This document shows, one piece after another, positions 1 to 8,623 of a stretch of DNA of 64,000 bases; the first letter of the stretch is position 1, and every line of letters starts with the position of its first letter. The notes under the pieces were generated by a model. The model had not been told where the DNA came from. It saw only the letters and a program-made list of their open reading frames with translations, and did not search any database. The position numbers and the translations under genes are program-made. The stretch comes from Herbidospora galbida (GTDB lineage Bacteria > Actinomycetota > Actinomycetes > Streptosporangiales > Streptosporangiaceae), in the NCBI RefSeq assembly GCF_005233835.1, contig NZ_SZQA01000014.1, positions 62,001 to 126,000 of the forward strand. Reading direction: 5' to 3'.

Positions 1-278
1 AACGGACCTCCGCGACGAACCCCGGGACCCCGCACTTCTCCAGTGACGACAGGACGTCTTCGAGCGTCATCGCGGGGTGCGGCGGTCTGCCGGTCGCCCC
101 GGCCTGCTCCTTCAACACGTTGAGGAGCGCGGCCGGGGCGCACTCCGGCTCATGGAGCAGGAACGTGTCAGGGTCGATCGGCTCGATATCCCAGGGTTCG
201 CTCCGCGAGCCGCAGAAGGGTGTCACGCAGGGCGTTCGGATAGAGAACGCATGCGTCCAAGACGGCGGAGAATGGCAC
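1..278 (-). pseudogene. Disrupted PIN-domain toxin gene, cut by the window edge
   Basis: A GTG at 278 opens a reading frame that begins VPFSAVLDACVLYPNALRDT, the typical first strand of a PIN-type ribonuclease with its first acidic residue (Asp in VLDACVL). After about 26 residues (LLRLAE) this frame runs into a stop near 168. A frame offset by one base, from about 200 down to base 1, reads EPWDIEPIDPDTFLLHEPEC and then a helical tail without any stop, which resembles the C-terminal tail of the same family. The central PIN core, roughly 90-100 residues with the remaining acidic residues, is absent, so this looks like an internal deletion joined out of frame. It lies 34 bases downstream of an intact antitoxin-like gene, which fits a former toxin-antitoxin pair. 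Whether more gene lies before base 1 cannot be seen. A toxin function is very unlikely to survive. Confidence 0.72.
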
Positions 279-312
279 GCAGACAGCATAAGTAAGTTCC
301 GGGGAAAACGTC

Positions 313-819
313 TCAGAAATCGTCCGACGGCTTGTCGTATGTGCCCGATTCCACGGATTCTTGAGTGAGTTCATCCAAGATTCGACGTCGTTCCGCGCGT
401 CGCTTTTCCTGATAAATCAGGACATCTTGGAGTTTTACCCGCCGGTGTGCTCCCGGGCGGTCGGTCGACCGCTGATAAGGGATCTCGTCGCTTTCGAGGA
501 GCTTGACGAAAGTCGGCCGGGAAATGCCGAGGAGTTCGGCGGCCTGGTAGGTCGACAACGTCGTGTGCTGTGGCGCGACCGTCACGGCCAGACCCTGCGA
601 GAGGGCCTCGGCCACTTTCAGCAGAGCGTCATAGAGCGCCGGGGGCAGTGGCAGCTGCGGGGAACCGTCTGGGCCGGTCAGGAGGGCGGGGCGGTCGGCG
701 ACCGGGCGCCCTCGCCTGTGTAGTTCCACGACCAGATCGACTATGGCGGCCTGGTTGCCGGGATCTTCTTCCGGAAGGAATGTCCTGGTGTCACCGGCGG
801 CCAACGACGTGTCGCCCAT
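313..819 (-). CDS. Excisionase-type (MerR-like HTH) DNA-binding protein, probable antitoxin
   Basis: The protein has 168 residues from the ATG at 819, which is chosen over the upstream ATG at 840 because a GGAGG ribosome site sits about seven bases before it. The middle of the protein carries an excisionase-family helix-turn-helix: LSTYQAAELLGISRPTFVKL followed by a wing with IPYQ and HRRVKLQDVLIY. This is the standard DNA-binding module of HTH antitoxins paired with PIN toxins in actinobacteria. The C-terminus is charged and helical (RRAERRRILDELTQES), likely the toxin-binding or dimerisation tail. The downstream PIN toxin is broken, so this may be an orphan antitoxin retained as an autoregulator. 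The HTH call is firm; the antitoxin role rests on the neighbour. Confidence 0.82.
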   Translation of the reverse strand: MGDTSLAAGDTRTFLPEEDPGNQAAIVDLVVELHRRGRPVADRPALLTGPDGSPQLPLPPALYDALLKVAEALSQGLAVTVAPQHTTLSTYQAAELLGISRPTFVKLLESDEIPYQRSTDRPGAHRRVKLQDVLIYQEKRRAERRRILDELTQESVESGTYDKPSDDF

Positions 820-960
820 CCGAGACCTCCATCGCCACATGTTGCCGTAGTCAGAACTCTACCCCGAAACGAAAATATCGAAAACGCACTTGGTAATTCC
901 TGTTGGAACACCCGATTGTCGCAACCGCGATTCCGGATGACGAATTGCCTGATCGCGTTG

Positions 961-2922
961 TCAGCCGGGTAGCGGTGGCGACAAATCCCAGACGCGGATC
1001 GACTCGTCGCGGCCGCCGGTGATGGCGACCGGTTTTCCGCCGACCGAGCCGAAGGCCGCGCAGTACACGCGGTCGGTGTGGCCCTCCAGAGGGCCGCCGA
1101 TTTCGGCGCCGGCGGCCAGGTCCCATACGCGGGCGGTCTTGTCCTCGCTGGCGGTGACGGCGATCGGCTTGCCCCCGGACTCGCCCAGAGCCACGCCCCA
1201 GACCCAGCTCGTGTGCCCGGTCAGCGGGGTGCCGAGGCTGGTGCGGGTGGTCAGGTCCCAGATGCGGGCGGTCTTGTCCTCGCCGCCCGTGACGGCGACG
1301 GGCTTGCCGTCGAGTTCGCCGATCTCGACCGACCTGGCCCAGCCGATGTGGCCGGTCATCGGCTCGCCGAGCTGCTGCCGCGTGGTCAGGTCCCAGACCC
1401 GGACCCAGCCCTCGTCGCCGGTGCTGACCACGATCGGGACGCCGTTCGCCTCGGCCAGCGCGACCGCCCAGACGGCCTTCGTGGTGCCGGTCATCGATTC
1501 GCCGATCTGTTCGCCGCTGTGCAGGTCCCAGACGCGGACGGTGCCGTCGACGCCGCCGCTGACCGCGATGGGGTCGCCGTTCAGGGTGCCGATGTCGACG
1601 CCCTTGACGCCGCCCTCGTGGCCGAGCATCGGGTTGCTCAGCTGGGTGCCCTTGCGGAGGTCCCAGATGCGCAGCGAGCCGTCGTCGGCGGCGGTGACGG
1701 CGATCTCGGTGCCGTCGAGCAGGCCGACGGCCACGTCTCTGACCCACTTCTCGTGGCCCGCCATGGCGTGGAGCTCCGAGCCGGTGTCGAGGTCGACGAC
1801 GCGGACGGTGTTGTCGTCGCCGCCGCTCACCGCTGTCGGCACCCCGTCGACGTCGATGAAGCCGATGTTGCGCACGTCGTCTTCCTGCACATCGACCGGG
1901 CCGCCCACCGGCTGACCGAAGGTCACGGGGGCGGGGGTCAGCGTGGTGCCCATGCGGGCGCCGTCGCCGGTCGTGGCGCTGTCTCCGTCGGGCCAGAGCT
2001 GCCAGGTCAGGACGCCGCCGGCCACCACGACCGCCAGGGCGCCGGCCAGCCAGGCCGGTTTGCGGTTCTTGACCGGGGGCGCCAGCGGCATCGTCTCGAC
2101 CGCGAACTCGTCGCCCGTCAGCGCCTTGACCAGCTCGGGGGCCGTGGGGCGGAGCGCCGGGTTCTTGTTCAGGGCCTGCTCGATCAGCGGGCGGAGGCCC
2201 GGGGGCACTCCGTCGAGCCGGGGTTCGCGGGTCATGATGGCGTTGATCAGCTGGGGCACGGTCGTACCGGGGAAGGCGCGTCTGCCGGTCGCGGCGAAAG
2301 CCATCGTGGCCGCCCACGCGAACACGTCGGCGGCGGGGGTGACCTCGCCGTTCTCGATCTGCTCGGGGGCCATGTAGCCGGGGGTGCCGATCGAGCCCGA
2401 CATCGTCGCGGTGTGGTCGAGGGCGCGGGAGATGCCGAAGTCGATCACGACCGGGCCTTCGGGGCCCATCAGCACGTTGCTGGGCTTGAAGTCGCGGTGG
2501 ACGATGCCGGCCCGGTGGATCGCCGCCAGCGCGGTCGCGGTCGCCACGGCCAGGCGTTCGAGGCCGCCGCCCGTGCGGGGGCCCTCCTCCTGCACCACGT
2601 GGTGGAGTGACGCGCCGGGCACGAACTCGCTCACGATGTAGGGCCGGTCGCCGAAGACGCCCATGTCGAGCACCCGGGCGGTGCAGAACGGGGCGACCCG
2701 GCGGGCCAGTTCGACCTCGCGCAGGAAGCGCCGCCGGTGGTCGGCGTCTTTGGACAGTTCGTCGTGGAGGACCTTCAGCGCGACCGGGGCGCCGCCGGGG
2801 TCTTCGGCCCGGTAGACCGCGCCCTGGCCGCCGTGCCCGATGCGGTGGAGGATGCGATAGCTGTCGATCGACGCCGGTATGCCAGGCTCCGCGTTCACGA
2901 CCTCATGATAGGAGCGGTCCAC
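961..2922 (-). CDS. Membrane Ser/Thr protein kinase with seven C-terminal WD40 repeats
   Basis: This is a 653-residue bacterial Hanks-type kinase (PknB-like) anchored in the membrane. The N-terminal catalytic domain (about residues 20-275) has the ATP lysine in VALKVL, the catalytic loop HRDFKPSN, the metal motif IDFGIS and the activation-segment end GYMAPEQ, so it should be active. One transmembrane helix follows a basic stretch (about residues 286-310, WLAGALAVVVAGG). The outer part contains seven WD40 blades, each ending in a motif such as VRVWDL or ARIWDL, enough for a closed seven-bladed propeller that may sense a ligand or protein outside the cell. It starts at a GTG 12 bases after the stop of the LuxR-type regulator, so the two are probably cotranscribed; a second GTG eight codons in is also possible. 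Neither start has a clear ribosome site. Confidence 0.93.
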   Translation of the reverse strand: MDRSYHEVVNAEPGIPASIDSYRILHRIGHGGQGAVYRAEDPGGAPVALKVLHDELSKDADHRRRFLREVELARRVAPFCTARVLDMGVFGDRPYIVSEFVPGASLHHVVQEEGPRTGGGLERLAVATATALAAIHRAGIVHRDFKPSNVLMGPEGPVVIDFGISRALDHTATMSGSIGTPGYMAPEQIENGEVTPAADVFAWAATMAFAATGRRAFPGTTVPQLINAIMTREPRLDGVPPGLRPLIEQALNKNPALRPTAPELVKALTGDEFAVETMPLAPPVKNRKPAWLAGALAVVVAGGVLTWQLWPDGDSATTGDGARMGTTLTPAPVTFGQPVGGPVDVQEDDVRNIGFIDVDGVPTAVSGGDDNTVRVVDLDTGSELHAMAGHEKWVRDVAVGLLDGTEIAVTAADDGSLRIWDLRKGTQLSNPMLGHEGGVKGVDIGTLNGDPIAVSGGVDGTVRVWDLHSGEQIGESMTGTTKAVWAVALAEANGVPIVVSTGDEGWVRVWDLTTRQQLGEPMTGHIGWARSVEIGELDGKPVAVTGGEDKTARIWDLTTRTSLGTPLTGHTSWVWGVALGESGGKPIAVTASEDKTARVWDLAAGAEIGGPLEGHTDRVYCAAFGSVGGKPVAITGGRDESIRVWDLSPPLPG

Positions 2923-2934
2923 CGAACCGCAGGA

Positions 2935-4899
2935 TCACGATTCGGCCAGCCCGCGCAGACAACGGTCGGCGCAGCGCAGATCGCCGATCCGCCGGAACTC
3001 GGGAAGCAGCCTGGCGTAGTCGGCGCGGGCCTCGTCCGGGTCGAGCAGGGCGGCGCGGAAGACCTGGGCGTGCAGGCGTTCGTGGTCGTTGTCGCTGGCC
3101 ACGGCCAGCCGCTCGGCCTCGGTGAGCCAGACGGCGGCCTCGTCGAGGCGTACGCCCGACTCGATCGCCCGCAGGGCCATGTGGTTGAGGGCGTTGGCCC
3201 GTTTGACCTGGTCGCCCAGGTCGCCGAAGAGATCGGCCGCCTCCGCCGTGGGGGCGATCGACCCGGCGGCGTGGCCCAGGGCCGTCAGGGCCAGGGCGCG
3301 GTGCCACGTGTCGCCCGTCTCCGCGTAGCGGGTCACCGCGTCTTCCAGATGGGGCAGGGCGGCGGTGCGGTCGGCGTACATGAGACACCAGCCCAGCGCG
3401 AGGGCGGCCATGGCTCGGTCGTCGGGTGATTCGGCCAGCTCGGCGGCCTGCCGGGCGAAGGCCAGGGCCTTCGGGACGTCCTGGAAGCAGTGCACGATCG
3501 CGGCCGTGGTCAGCGCCGGCACGGTCGCGACCGGGTCGGCGAGCCAGTCGAACAGGTCGGCCCGCGCCCCGATGATCTCCCAGGCGGTGCCCACGCCGGT
3601 CAGGAACGGCCAGGGGTCGTCGGTGTGCCTGACGGCCTGGCGCAGGTCGGGCCAGTGCCGGTTGAACCAGCGGTTGGCGCGGGCCTGGTCGGCGCCGCGC
3701 AACGCGGCGACCAGCGAGACCGCGTGGGTGAGGTGGTGGTCGGCGTGCCGGTCGCGGGCCTCGGTCGCGCCCTCGCCCAGGCGGGCGGCGGCGAAGTGCC
3801 GGACGCTGTCGAGCAGCCGGTAGCGCGTCGTCTCGCCGACCCGGCGGCGAGACAGCAGCGAGCGGTCGAGCAGCCGGGGGAACAGCCGGGCCATCGCCGG
3901 GCGGTCGAGCGGCTCGTAGGCGAGCACCCGGGTGACGGTGTCGTAGTCGAACTCGCCGGGGAACACCGAAAGGCGGGCCAGCAGCAGCTTCTCGTCGGCG
4001 TGCAGCAAGTCGTAGCTCCAGCGCAGCGCCTCTTCGAGGGTGCGGTGGCGGCCGACCGGGCCGTCGGTGAGCAGGGTGAACCTGCTGTCGAGCAGGCCGA
4101 CGAGCTCGGCCGGCGTGAACGCGCGCACCCGGGCGGCGGCCAGCTCCAGCGCCAGCGGCAGGCCGTCGAGGCGGATGCAGACCCGGGCCACGTCGCGGGC
4201 GTTGTCCTCGGTGACCGCGAAACCCGGCGAGGACGACGCGGCCCGGTCGGCGAACAGCCGCGCCGACGCGGCCGACAGGACATCCTCCGGCCGCGACGAC
4301 TCCGGCGGCAGCGGCAGCGGGCCGATCTCACAGACCCGTTCACCCGGTACGCCCAACGGCCCGTGTGAGGTGGCCAGTACCCGTACGTCGGACCCGCTCC
4401 GCAGGAGATCGGCGAGTAGCGGCGCCACCCGGACGTGCTCGCAGTTGTCCACCACCAGCGTCTGCCCGGCCGCCCCGCGCAGCACGTCCTCGAAGGCGGC
4501 CGTCACGTCGTCGCCGGGCGACAGCGCGGCCAGGTCGACCAGCACCGCCCGTGGCAGCGTGGCCGCCACGTGCAGGGCCAGCCGGGTCTTGCCCGTCCCG
4601 GCCGGGCCGGTGAGCGTGACCAGCCGATGGGTCGCCAGCAGCTCGCCGACCAGCGGAACCTCCGATTCGCGGCCGATGAACGACGACAGCGCCACCGGCA
4701 GGTCACGGCGGCGGAGCCGTCGGGCGTGCTCGACCAGGGCCAGCCGGTTCTCGCCGCCGAGCTTGCGCAGCAGCGCCGACACGTGGCTCTCCACGGTCCG
4801 CTCCGAGAGATGGAGGCGGCGGGCGATCTCGCGGTTCTGCAGGCGTTCCCCGACGAGCCCGAGGATCTCCAGCTCGCGCGGGGTCGGCTCGGTGGTCAT
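2935..4899 (-). CDS. LuxR-family HTH / NB-ARC ATPase / TPR transcriptional regulator
   Basis: The start is taken at the ATG at 4899 (MTTEPTPRELEIL), giving 654 residues; an in-frame upstream ATG at 4971 adds residues unlike the family. Unusually, the LuxR-type helix-turn-helix is at the N-terminus: TPRELEILGLVGERLQNREI then RLHLSERTVESHVSALLRKL. It is followed by an NB-ARC/STAND ATPase core with Walker A GPAGTGKT and the Walker B-like VDNCEH, a winged helix region and a TPR-rich C-terminal half. Such proteins act as ATP-dependent signal-responsive transcription activators. It precedes and is probably cotranscribed with the WD40 kinase, which could phosphorylate it; that link is inference. It is divergent from the rhodanese gene. 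Confidence 0.9.
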   Translation of the reverse strand: MTTEPTPRELEILGLVGERLQNREIARRLHLSERTVESHVSALLRKLGGENRLALVEHARRLRRRDLPVALSSFIGRESEVPLVGELLATHRLVTLTGPAGTGKTRLALHVAATLPRAVLVDLAALSPGDDVTAAFEDVLRGAAGQTLVVDNCEHVRVAPLLADLLRSGSDVRVLATSHGPLGVPGERVCEIGPLPLPPESSRPEDVLSAASARLFADRAASSSPGFAVTEDNARDVARVCIRLDGLPLALELAAARVRAFTPAELVGLLDSRFTLLTDGPVGRHRTLEEALRWSYDLLHADEKLLLARLSVFPGEFDYDTVTRVLAYEPLDRPAMARLFPRLLDRSLLSRRRVGETTRYRLLDSVRHFAAARLGEGATEARDRHADHHLTHAVSLVAALRGADQARANRWFNRHWPDLRQAVRHTDDPWPFLTGVGTAWEIIGARADLFDWLADPVATVPALTTAAIVHCFQDVPKALAFARQAAELAESPDDRAMAALALGWCLMYADRTAALPHLEDAVTRYAETGDTWHRALALTALGHAAGSIAPTAEAADLFGDLGDQVKRANALNHMALRAIESGVRLDEAAVWLTEAERLAVASDNDHERLHAQVFRAALLDPDEARADYARLLPEFRRIGDLRCADRCLRGLAES

Positions 4900-5024
4900 A
4901 CGCCCGAGTATCTCCGTACTCACCACGGATGTGCGGGCGGGTGAGAACGCACACGCTGGTTCACACGGCACCCCCGGATAGTCGGGGATGTCACGAAGAC
5001 GAAGTCCAAGAGGGGGACATCACA

Positions 5025-5411
5025 ATGAGCGAGTCCGTGAAGGACCTGATCGCCCAGGCCCGCGCGCAGATCGACAACCTGTCGGCCGACGAGGTCGCCA
5101 AGGCGGTCGACGCCGGCGGCGTCACGCTGGTCGACCTGCGGGAGCCGGGCGAGGTCGAGAAGGAGGGCACCATCCCGGGGGCCGTCCTCGCTCCCAGGGG
5201 GATGCTCGAGTTCTACGCCGACCCGGCCAGCCCGTACCACCGCGCCGAGTTCGACCCGGCCGGGACCGTGATCCTGTTCTGCGCCTCGGGCGGCCGGTCG
5301 GCGCTGGCCGCCCGCACGCTCCAGTCGCTCGGTTACCAGGACGTGGGCCACCTCGACGGTGGGTTGAAGGCCTGGAAGGACGCCGGGCGTCCGACCACCC
5401 ACGAGAACTGA
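5025..5411 (+). CDS. Rhodanese-like sulfurtransferase
   Basis: A 128-residue single-domain rhodanese. The body reads VTLVDLREPGEVEKEGTIPG, the usual first half of the fold, and the active-site loop is FCASGGRSALAA, with the persulfide-forming cysteine at the start of a CxxGxRS-type loop. Such enzymes transfer sulfane sulfur from thiosulfate or protein persulfides to cyanide, thiols or biosynthetic partners in the cytoplasm. The ATG at 5025 follows a purine-rich AAGAGGGGGA stretch that serves as ribosome site. It is divergent from the LuxR regulator and stands 45 bases before the SARP-like regulator, possibly in one transcript. The physiological acceptor cannot be read from the sequence. Confidence 0.92.
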   Translation: MSESVKDLIAQARAQIDNLSADEVAKAVDAGGVTLVDLREPGEVEKEGTIPGAVLAPRGMLEFYADPASPYHRAEFDPAGTVILFCASGGRSALAARTLQSLGYQDVGHLDGGLKAWKDAGRPTTHEN

Positions 5412-5456
5412 AAGTGGATCTGGGCCAACGCCCTCCATCGATGTGAGAGTGGGCTC

Positions 5457-7250
5457 ATGGTGTCGATCCGGCTGCTCGGGCCGCCCGCCGTCGAGATCGG
5501 CGGCGAGCCGGCGAAACCGCCGCGCGGCCGGAAGGCGTGGGCCCTGCTCGCCTATCTGCTGCTGGCCGAACGGCCGCCCAATCGTAAGCGCCTCGCCGAG
5601 CTGCTGTTCGGCGACGCCGACGACCCGCTGGGCGCGCTGCGCTGGACGCTGGCCGAACTGCGCCGCGCCCTGGGCCTCAAGGAGGCCCTCTCGGGTGACC
5701 CGGTGCGCACCGACTTCGGCGAGGACGTCACGGTCGACGTGCGCGTCCTCCTCGACCAGGACGCCGATCCGGCGCCGCTGCTCGAACTCGGGGGAGAACT
5801 GCTCGAGGGTGTGCACCTGGCGTCCTCCCTCGAGTTCGAGTCATGGCTCCTGGTGGCCCGGCACCGGGTCGCGGGGATGATCGAGGCCCGGCTCCGGCAG
5901 GCCGCCGCCCGGCTGCTCGCCGCCGGCCGGGCGAAAGACGCGGTCGTGTACGCCGCCCGCGCGGTCGAGCACAACCCGCTCGACGAGGGCAACCACGAGC
6001 TGCTGGTCCGCAGCCTCACCATGGCCGGCGACCGGGCCGCCGCGCTGAAGCAGGTCGCCGTGTGCGAAGACCTGATGCGGCGCGAGCTGGGCGTGAAGAC
6101 CTCCCCCGCGCTGCGGGAGGCGGCCACGGTCGGCTCCGACTCGCCGATGCTGCCGCCGCTCAGCGGCCGGGCCGCCGCGGTCAGCCAGCTCAACGCCGGC
6201 CGGGCCGCGATCATGGCGGGGGCCGTGGCGGCCGGCGTCCAGTGTCTGCGGACGGCGGTCGCCGAGGCCTCCCGCACCGGCGACGCGGCGCTGAAGGCGC
6301 GGGCCTACTGCGCGCTCGGCAGCGCCTTGGTCCACGCCCTGCAGGGGCGGGACGAGGAGGGCTCGCTGGCGCTGCACGAGGCGATCCTGCACGCCGCCGC
6401 TGCGGGCGACCGTTCGGTCGCGGTGACCGCTCACCGGGAGCTCGGCTTCGTCGAGGTCAAGGCGGGCCGGCGGACCGCCGCGACCATGTGGCTGACCAAG
6501 GCCGCCGCGATGGCGGAGACCGACGCCGAGACGGCGGCGATCTGCGGGGTGCTCGGTCAGAACACCTCCGACCAGGGCGACTACCGGGCCGCGATCGGGC
6601 ATCTGGAGGAGTCGATCGAGCGGGCCGCCCGCTGCGGCGACCACAAGCAGCACGCGTGGTCGCTGTCGATCCTCGGGCGCGTCCACCTGATGCGCGACGA
6701 ACGCTCGCAGGCGCACACGGTGCTGCGACGCTCGCTGGAGCTGACCGAGGAGCAGCGCTGGATGGCGTTCCTGCCGTGGCCGACCGCGCTGCACGCCGAG
6801 ATCGACCTGCGCATGGGCGACGTCGAGGCCGCCGCCGACGGCCTCGAACGGGCGTGGGTGCTGGCCTGCCAGGTCGAAGACCCGTGCTGGGAGGGGACCG
6901 CCGCGCGGGGGCTCGGTCTCCTCAGCCGCAACCGGGGCGACCACGTGGCCGCCTTCCGCTGGTTGGGCCAGGCGACCGACAGCTGCAACCGGCTGCCCGA
7001 CCGCTACCAGTGGGTGCACGCCAACGTGCTCGACGCGACGATCACCTGCGCGCTCGACGCAGGCGACACCGAGCGGGCCCGCCCGCTCGTCACCACGCTC
7101 GGGTCGCTGGCCGCCCGATGCGACATGCGCGAATGGGTGGTGCGCGCCCATCTGCACAACGCCCGTCTCGGGGACCGGACGGCGCTCGCCTCCGCGCGGA
7201 TGCTCGGGGCGGGGATCGACAACCCCGCCCTCGCCGCGCTGCTTCGTTAG
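5457..7250 (+). CDS. SARP-like regulator: winged helix, BTAD and TPR domains
   Basis: A 597-residue protein in the AfsR/SARP class. Residues 1-90 form a winged-helix-like DNA-binding domain with the typical opening VSIRLLGPPAVEI and the helix pair ending RWTLAELRRALG. The bacterial transcriptional activation domain follows (about residues 95-245, with ARAVEHNPLDEGNHELLVRS and AALKQVAVCEDLMRRELG). No NB-ARC ATPase is visible; the remainder, from about 250, is a series of TPR-like helical repeats. SARPs usually activate secondary-metabolite genes by binding direct heptameric repeats. The methyltransferase follows after 12 bases, and the NRPS-like cluster lies convergently downstream, so control of that cluster is plausible but unproven. 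A GTG one codon later is an equally possible start. Confidence 0.85.
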   Translation: MVSIRLLGPPAVEIGGEPAKPPRGRKAWALLAYLLLAERPPNRKRLAELLFGDADDPLGALRWTLAELRRALGLKEALSGDPVRTDFGEDVTVDVRVLLDQDADPAPLLELGGELLEGVHLASSLEFESWLLVARHRVAGMIEARLRQAAARLLAAGRAKDAVVYAARAVEHNPLDEGNHELLVRSLTMAGDRAAALKQVAVCEDLMRRELGVKTSPALREAATVGSDSPMLPPLSGRAAAVSQLNAGRAAIMAGAVAAGVQCLRTAVAEASRTGDAALKARAYCALGSALVHALQGRDEEGSLALHEAILHAAAAGDRSVAVTAHRELGFVEVKAGRRTAATMWLTKAAAMAETDAETAAICGVLGQNTSDQGDYRAAIGHLEESIERAARCGDHKQHAWSLSILGRVHLMRDERSQAHTVLRRSLELTEEQRWMAFLPWPTALHAEIDLRMGDVEAAADGLERAWVLACQVEDPCWEGTAARGLGLLSRNRGDHVAAFRWLGQATDSCNRLPDRYQWVHANVLDATITCALDAGDTERARPLVTTLGSLAARCDMREWVVRAHLHNARLGDRTALASARMLGAGIDNPALAALLR

Positions 7251-7262
7251 GAAACAGGGGAA

Positions 7263-8054
7263 ATGTACGATTCGACGGCCTGGACGCTGGTCGACGAGGG
7301 GTGGGGTCGCCGCGCGGTCGACTTCGCGACGCTCAGCGAACCGGGGAACTGCAGAGAATACGTCGCCATGCACCAGCACCTGGGCATCGGCGACGGCGAC
7401 CGGATACTCGACGTCGCCTGCGGCGCGGGGCTGGCCCTGGAGCTGGCCGCCGCCCGGGGCGCCCTGGGCGCGGGCATCGACGCCTCGGCCCGGCTGGTCG
7501 CGGTGGCCCGCGACCGCAACCCCGACGCGGACGTCCGCGTCGGCGACATGCACGACCTGCCCTGGGACGACGCGTCCTTCGACGCCGTCACCAGCTTCCG
7601 AGGGGTCTGGGGCACCACGCCGCTGGCGCTGCGGGAGATCCACCGGGTGCTGAAGCCCGGCGGCCGGCTCGGGCTGACCGTGTGGGGGCACATCAAGAAG
7701 TCGACGGGCGCGTGGGCGCTGGCGCCGTTCCGGCTGGCCACCGCGCCGAAGGTCGACAACCAGCGGAACATGGTCGCCCTCGGACGTCCCGGGGCCGGTG
7801 AGCAACTGCTGGAGACGTTCGGGTTCACCGACGTCCGGCGGGTGACCGTGCCGTTCGCGTGGGAGTTCGCCGACCCGGCGACCTACGCGCGGGCGCTGGC
7901 GGCGACCGGGCCGGCGTACGAGGCGATCCAGAACATCGGCGAGGACGCGTTCGCCGACGCCGCGATCAAGGGGGCCGAAGAACGGCTGCGCGCGGGCCTG
8001 CCGCTCCGGGCGGCCATCGACGTGGTCGGCTACCTGGCCCGGAAGGGGGCGTGA
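7263..8054 (+). CDS. Class I SAM-dependent methyltransferase
   Basis: A 263-residue methyltransferase of the Methyltransf_11 type. Motif I, which binds S-adenosylmethionine, is ILDVACGAGLALELA; the acidic residue after strand 2 is in GAGIDASARL; motif II is DLPWDDASFDAVTS; and motif III is VLKPGGRLGLTVWG. A ribosome site (ACAGGGGAA) lies directly before the ATG, 12 bases after the SARP gene. The stop overlaps the start of the AhpD-like gene, so translation is probably coupled. The substrate is unknown. The neighbouring NRPS-like cluster makes a natural-product or small-molecule acceptor plausible. Confidence 0.9.
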   Translation: MYDSTAWTLVDEGWGRRAVDFATLSEPGNCREYVAMHQHLGIGDGDRILDVACGAGLALELAAARGALGAGIDASARLVAVARDRNPDADVRVGDMHDLPWDDASFDAVTSFRGVWGTTPLALREIHRVLKPGGRLGLTVWGHIKKSTGAWALAPFRLATAPKVDNQRNMVALGRPGAGEQLLETFGFTDVRRVTVPFAWEFADPATYARALAATGPAYEAIQNIGEDAFADAAIKGAEERLRAGLPLRAAIDVVGYLARKGA

Positions 8055-8623
8055 TGAGCAGCTTCCTGGCCGACATGGAGGCCGACCCGGCGGAGGCCCA
8101 GGTCGACCTCGAAGAGCTCGGGTACGTCATGAACGCCACCCGCTTCTGGGGCTACCGGCCCGAGGTGGCCGAGGGCATCTTCGGCCTGGCCAGAGTGGTC
8201 ACGCGCGGGCTGCCGCTGCGGCTGCGGGGGATCATGGTGGCCGCCTGCGCGGTCGCCTACGGGAACTCCTACTGCGCGCTCGCGTGGGGCAACAAGCTCG
8301 CGTCCTGGGCCGACCCGGAGACGGCGGTCACGGTGCTCACCGGCGCCGACGAGGGCCTGACCGAGGACGAGCGCGCCGTCGCCGCGTGGACCCGCAAGGT
8401 CACCAGGCGGCCCCACGCGACGACCGAGGCCGACGTCGAGGAGCTGCGCGCCGCCGGGTTCACCGACGCGCAGATCTTCGACATCACGACGTTCGTGGCG
8501 CTCCGGATCGCGTTCTCGACCGTGAACGACGCGCTCGGCCTGCGGCCGGACGCCCAGCTGCGGACCACGACCCACGAGGGCATCCTCGCGGCGATCGACT
8601 TCGGCCGCCCGATCGCCGATTAG
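8054..8623 (+). CDS. AhpD/carboxymuconolactone decarboxylase-like protein lacking the CxxC motif
   Basis: A 189-residue protein whose ATG overlaps the methyltransferase stop by one base (TGATGA). The all-helical pattern and the segment IMVAACAVAYGNSYCALAWG match the AhpD/CMD superfamily, where this helix normally carries a CxxC pair and a following histidine. Here the first cysteine (in SYCALAW) is kept, but the second is alanine and the histidine position is occupied by lysine. A peroxidase of the classical AhpD type is therefore unlikely; it may act on another substrate or be non-catalytic. Its end overlaps by four bases the stop of the convergent C-domain gene, at 8620-8623. It probably belongs to the SARP-methyltransferase operon. 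Confidence 0.75.
   Translation: MSSFLADMEADPAEAQVDLEELGYVMNATRFWGYRPEVAEGIFGLARVVTRGLPLRLRGIMVAACAVAYGNSYCALAWGNKLASWADPETAVTVLTGADEGLTEDERAVAAWTRKVTRRPHATTEADVEELRAAGFTDAQIFDITTFVALRIAFSTVNDALGLRPDAQLRTTTHEGILAAIDFGRPIAD

Noticed and set aside
1078-2610. Plus-strand frame opposite the kinase gene
   Set aside because: Repetitive composition mirrors the WD40 repeats; no start signal or domain.
4972-4987. Small hairpin CCCCG/CGGGG before the rhodanese gene
   Set aside because: A five-base GC stem is expected by chance in this sequence; kept out of the feature list.
5841-7805. Long open frames on both strands within the SARP-like regulator and methyltransferase genes
   Set aside because: They are shadows; the SARP/BTAD and methyltransferase motifs lie in the chosen frames.
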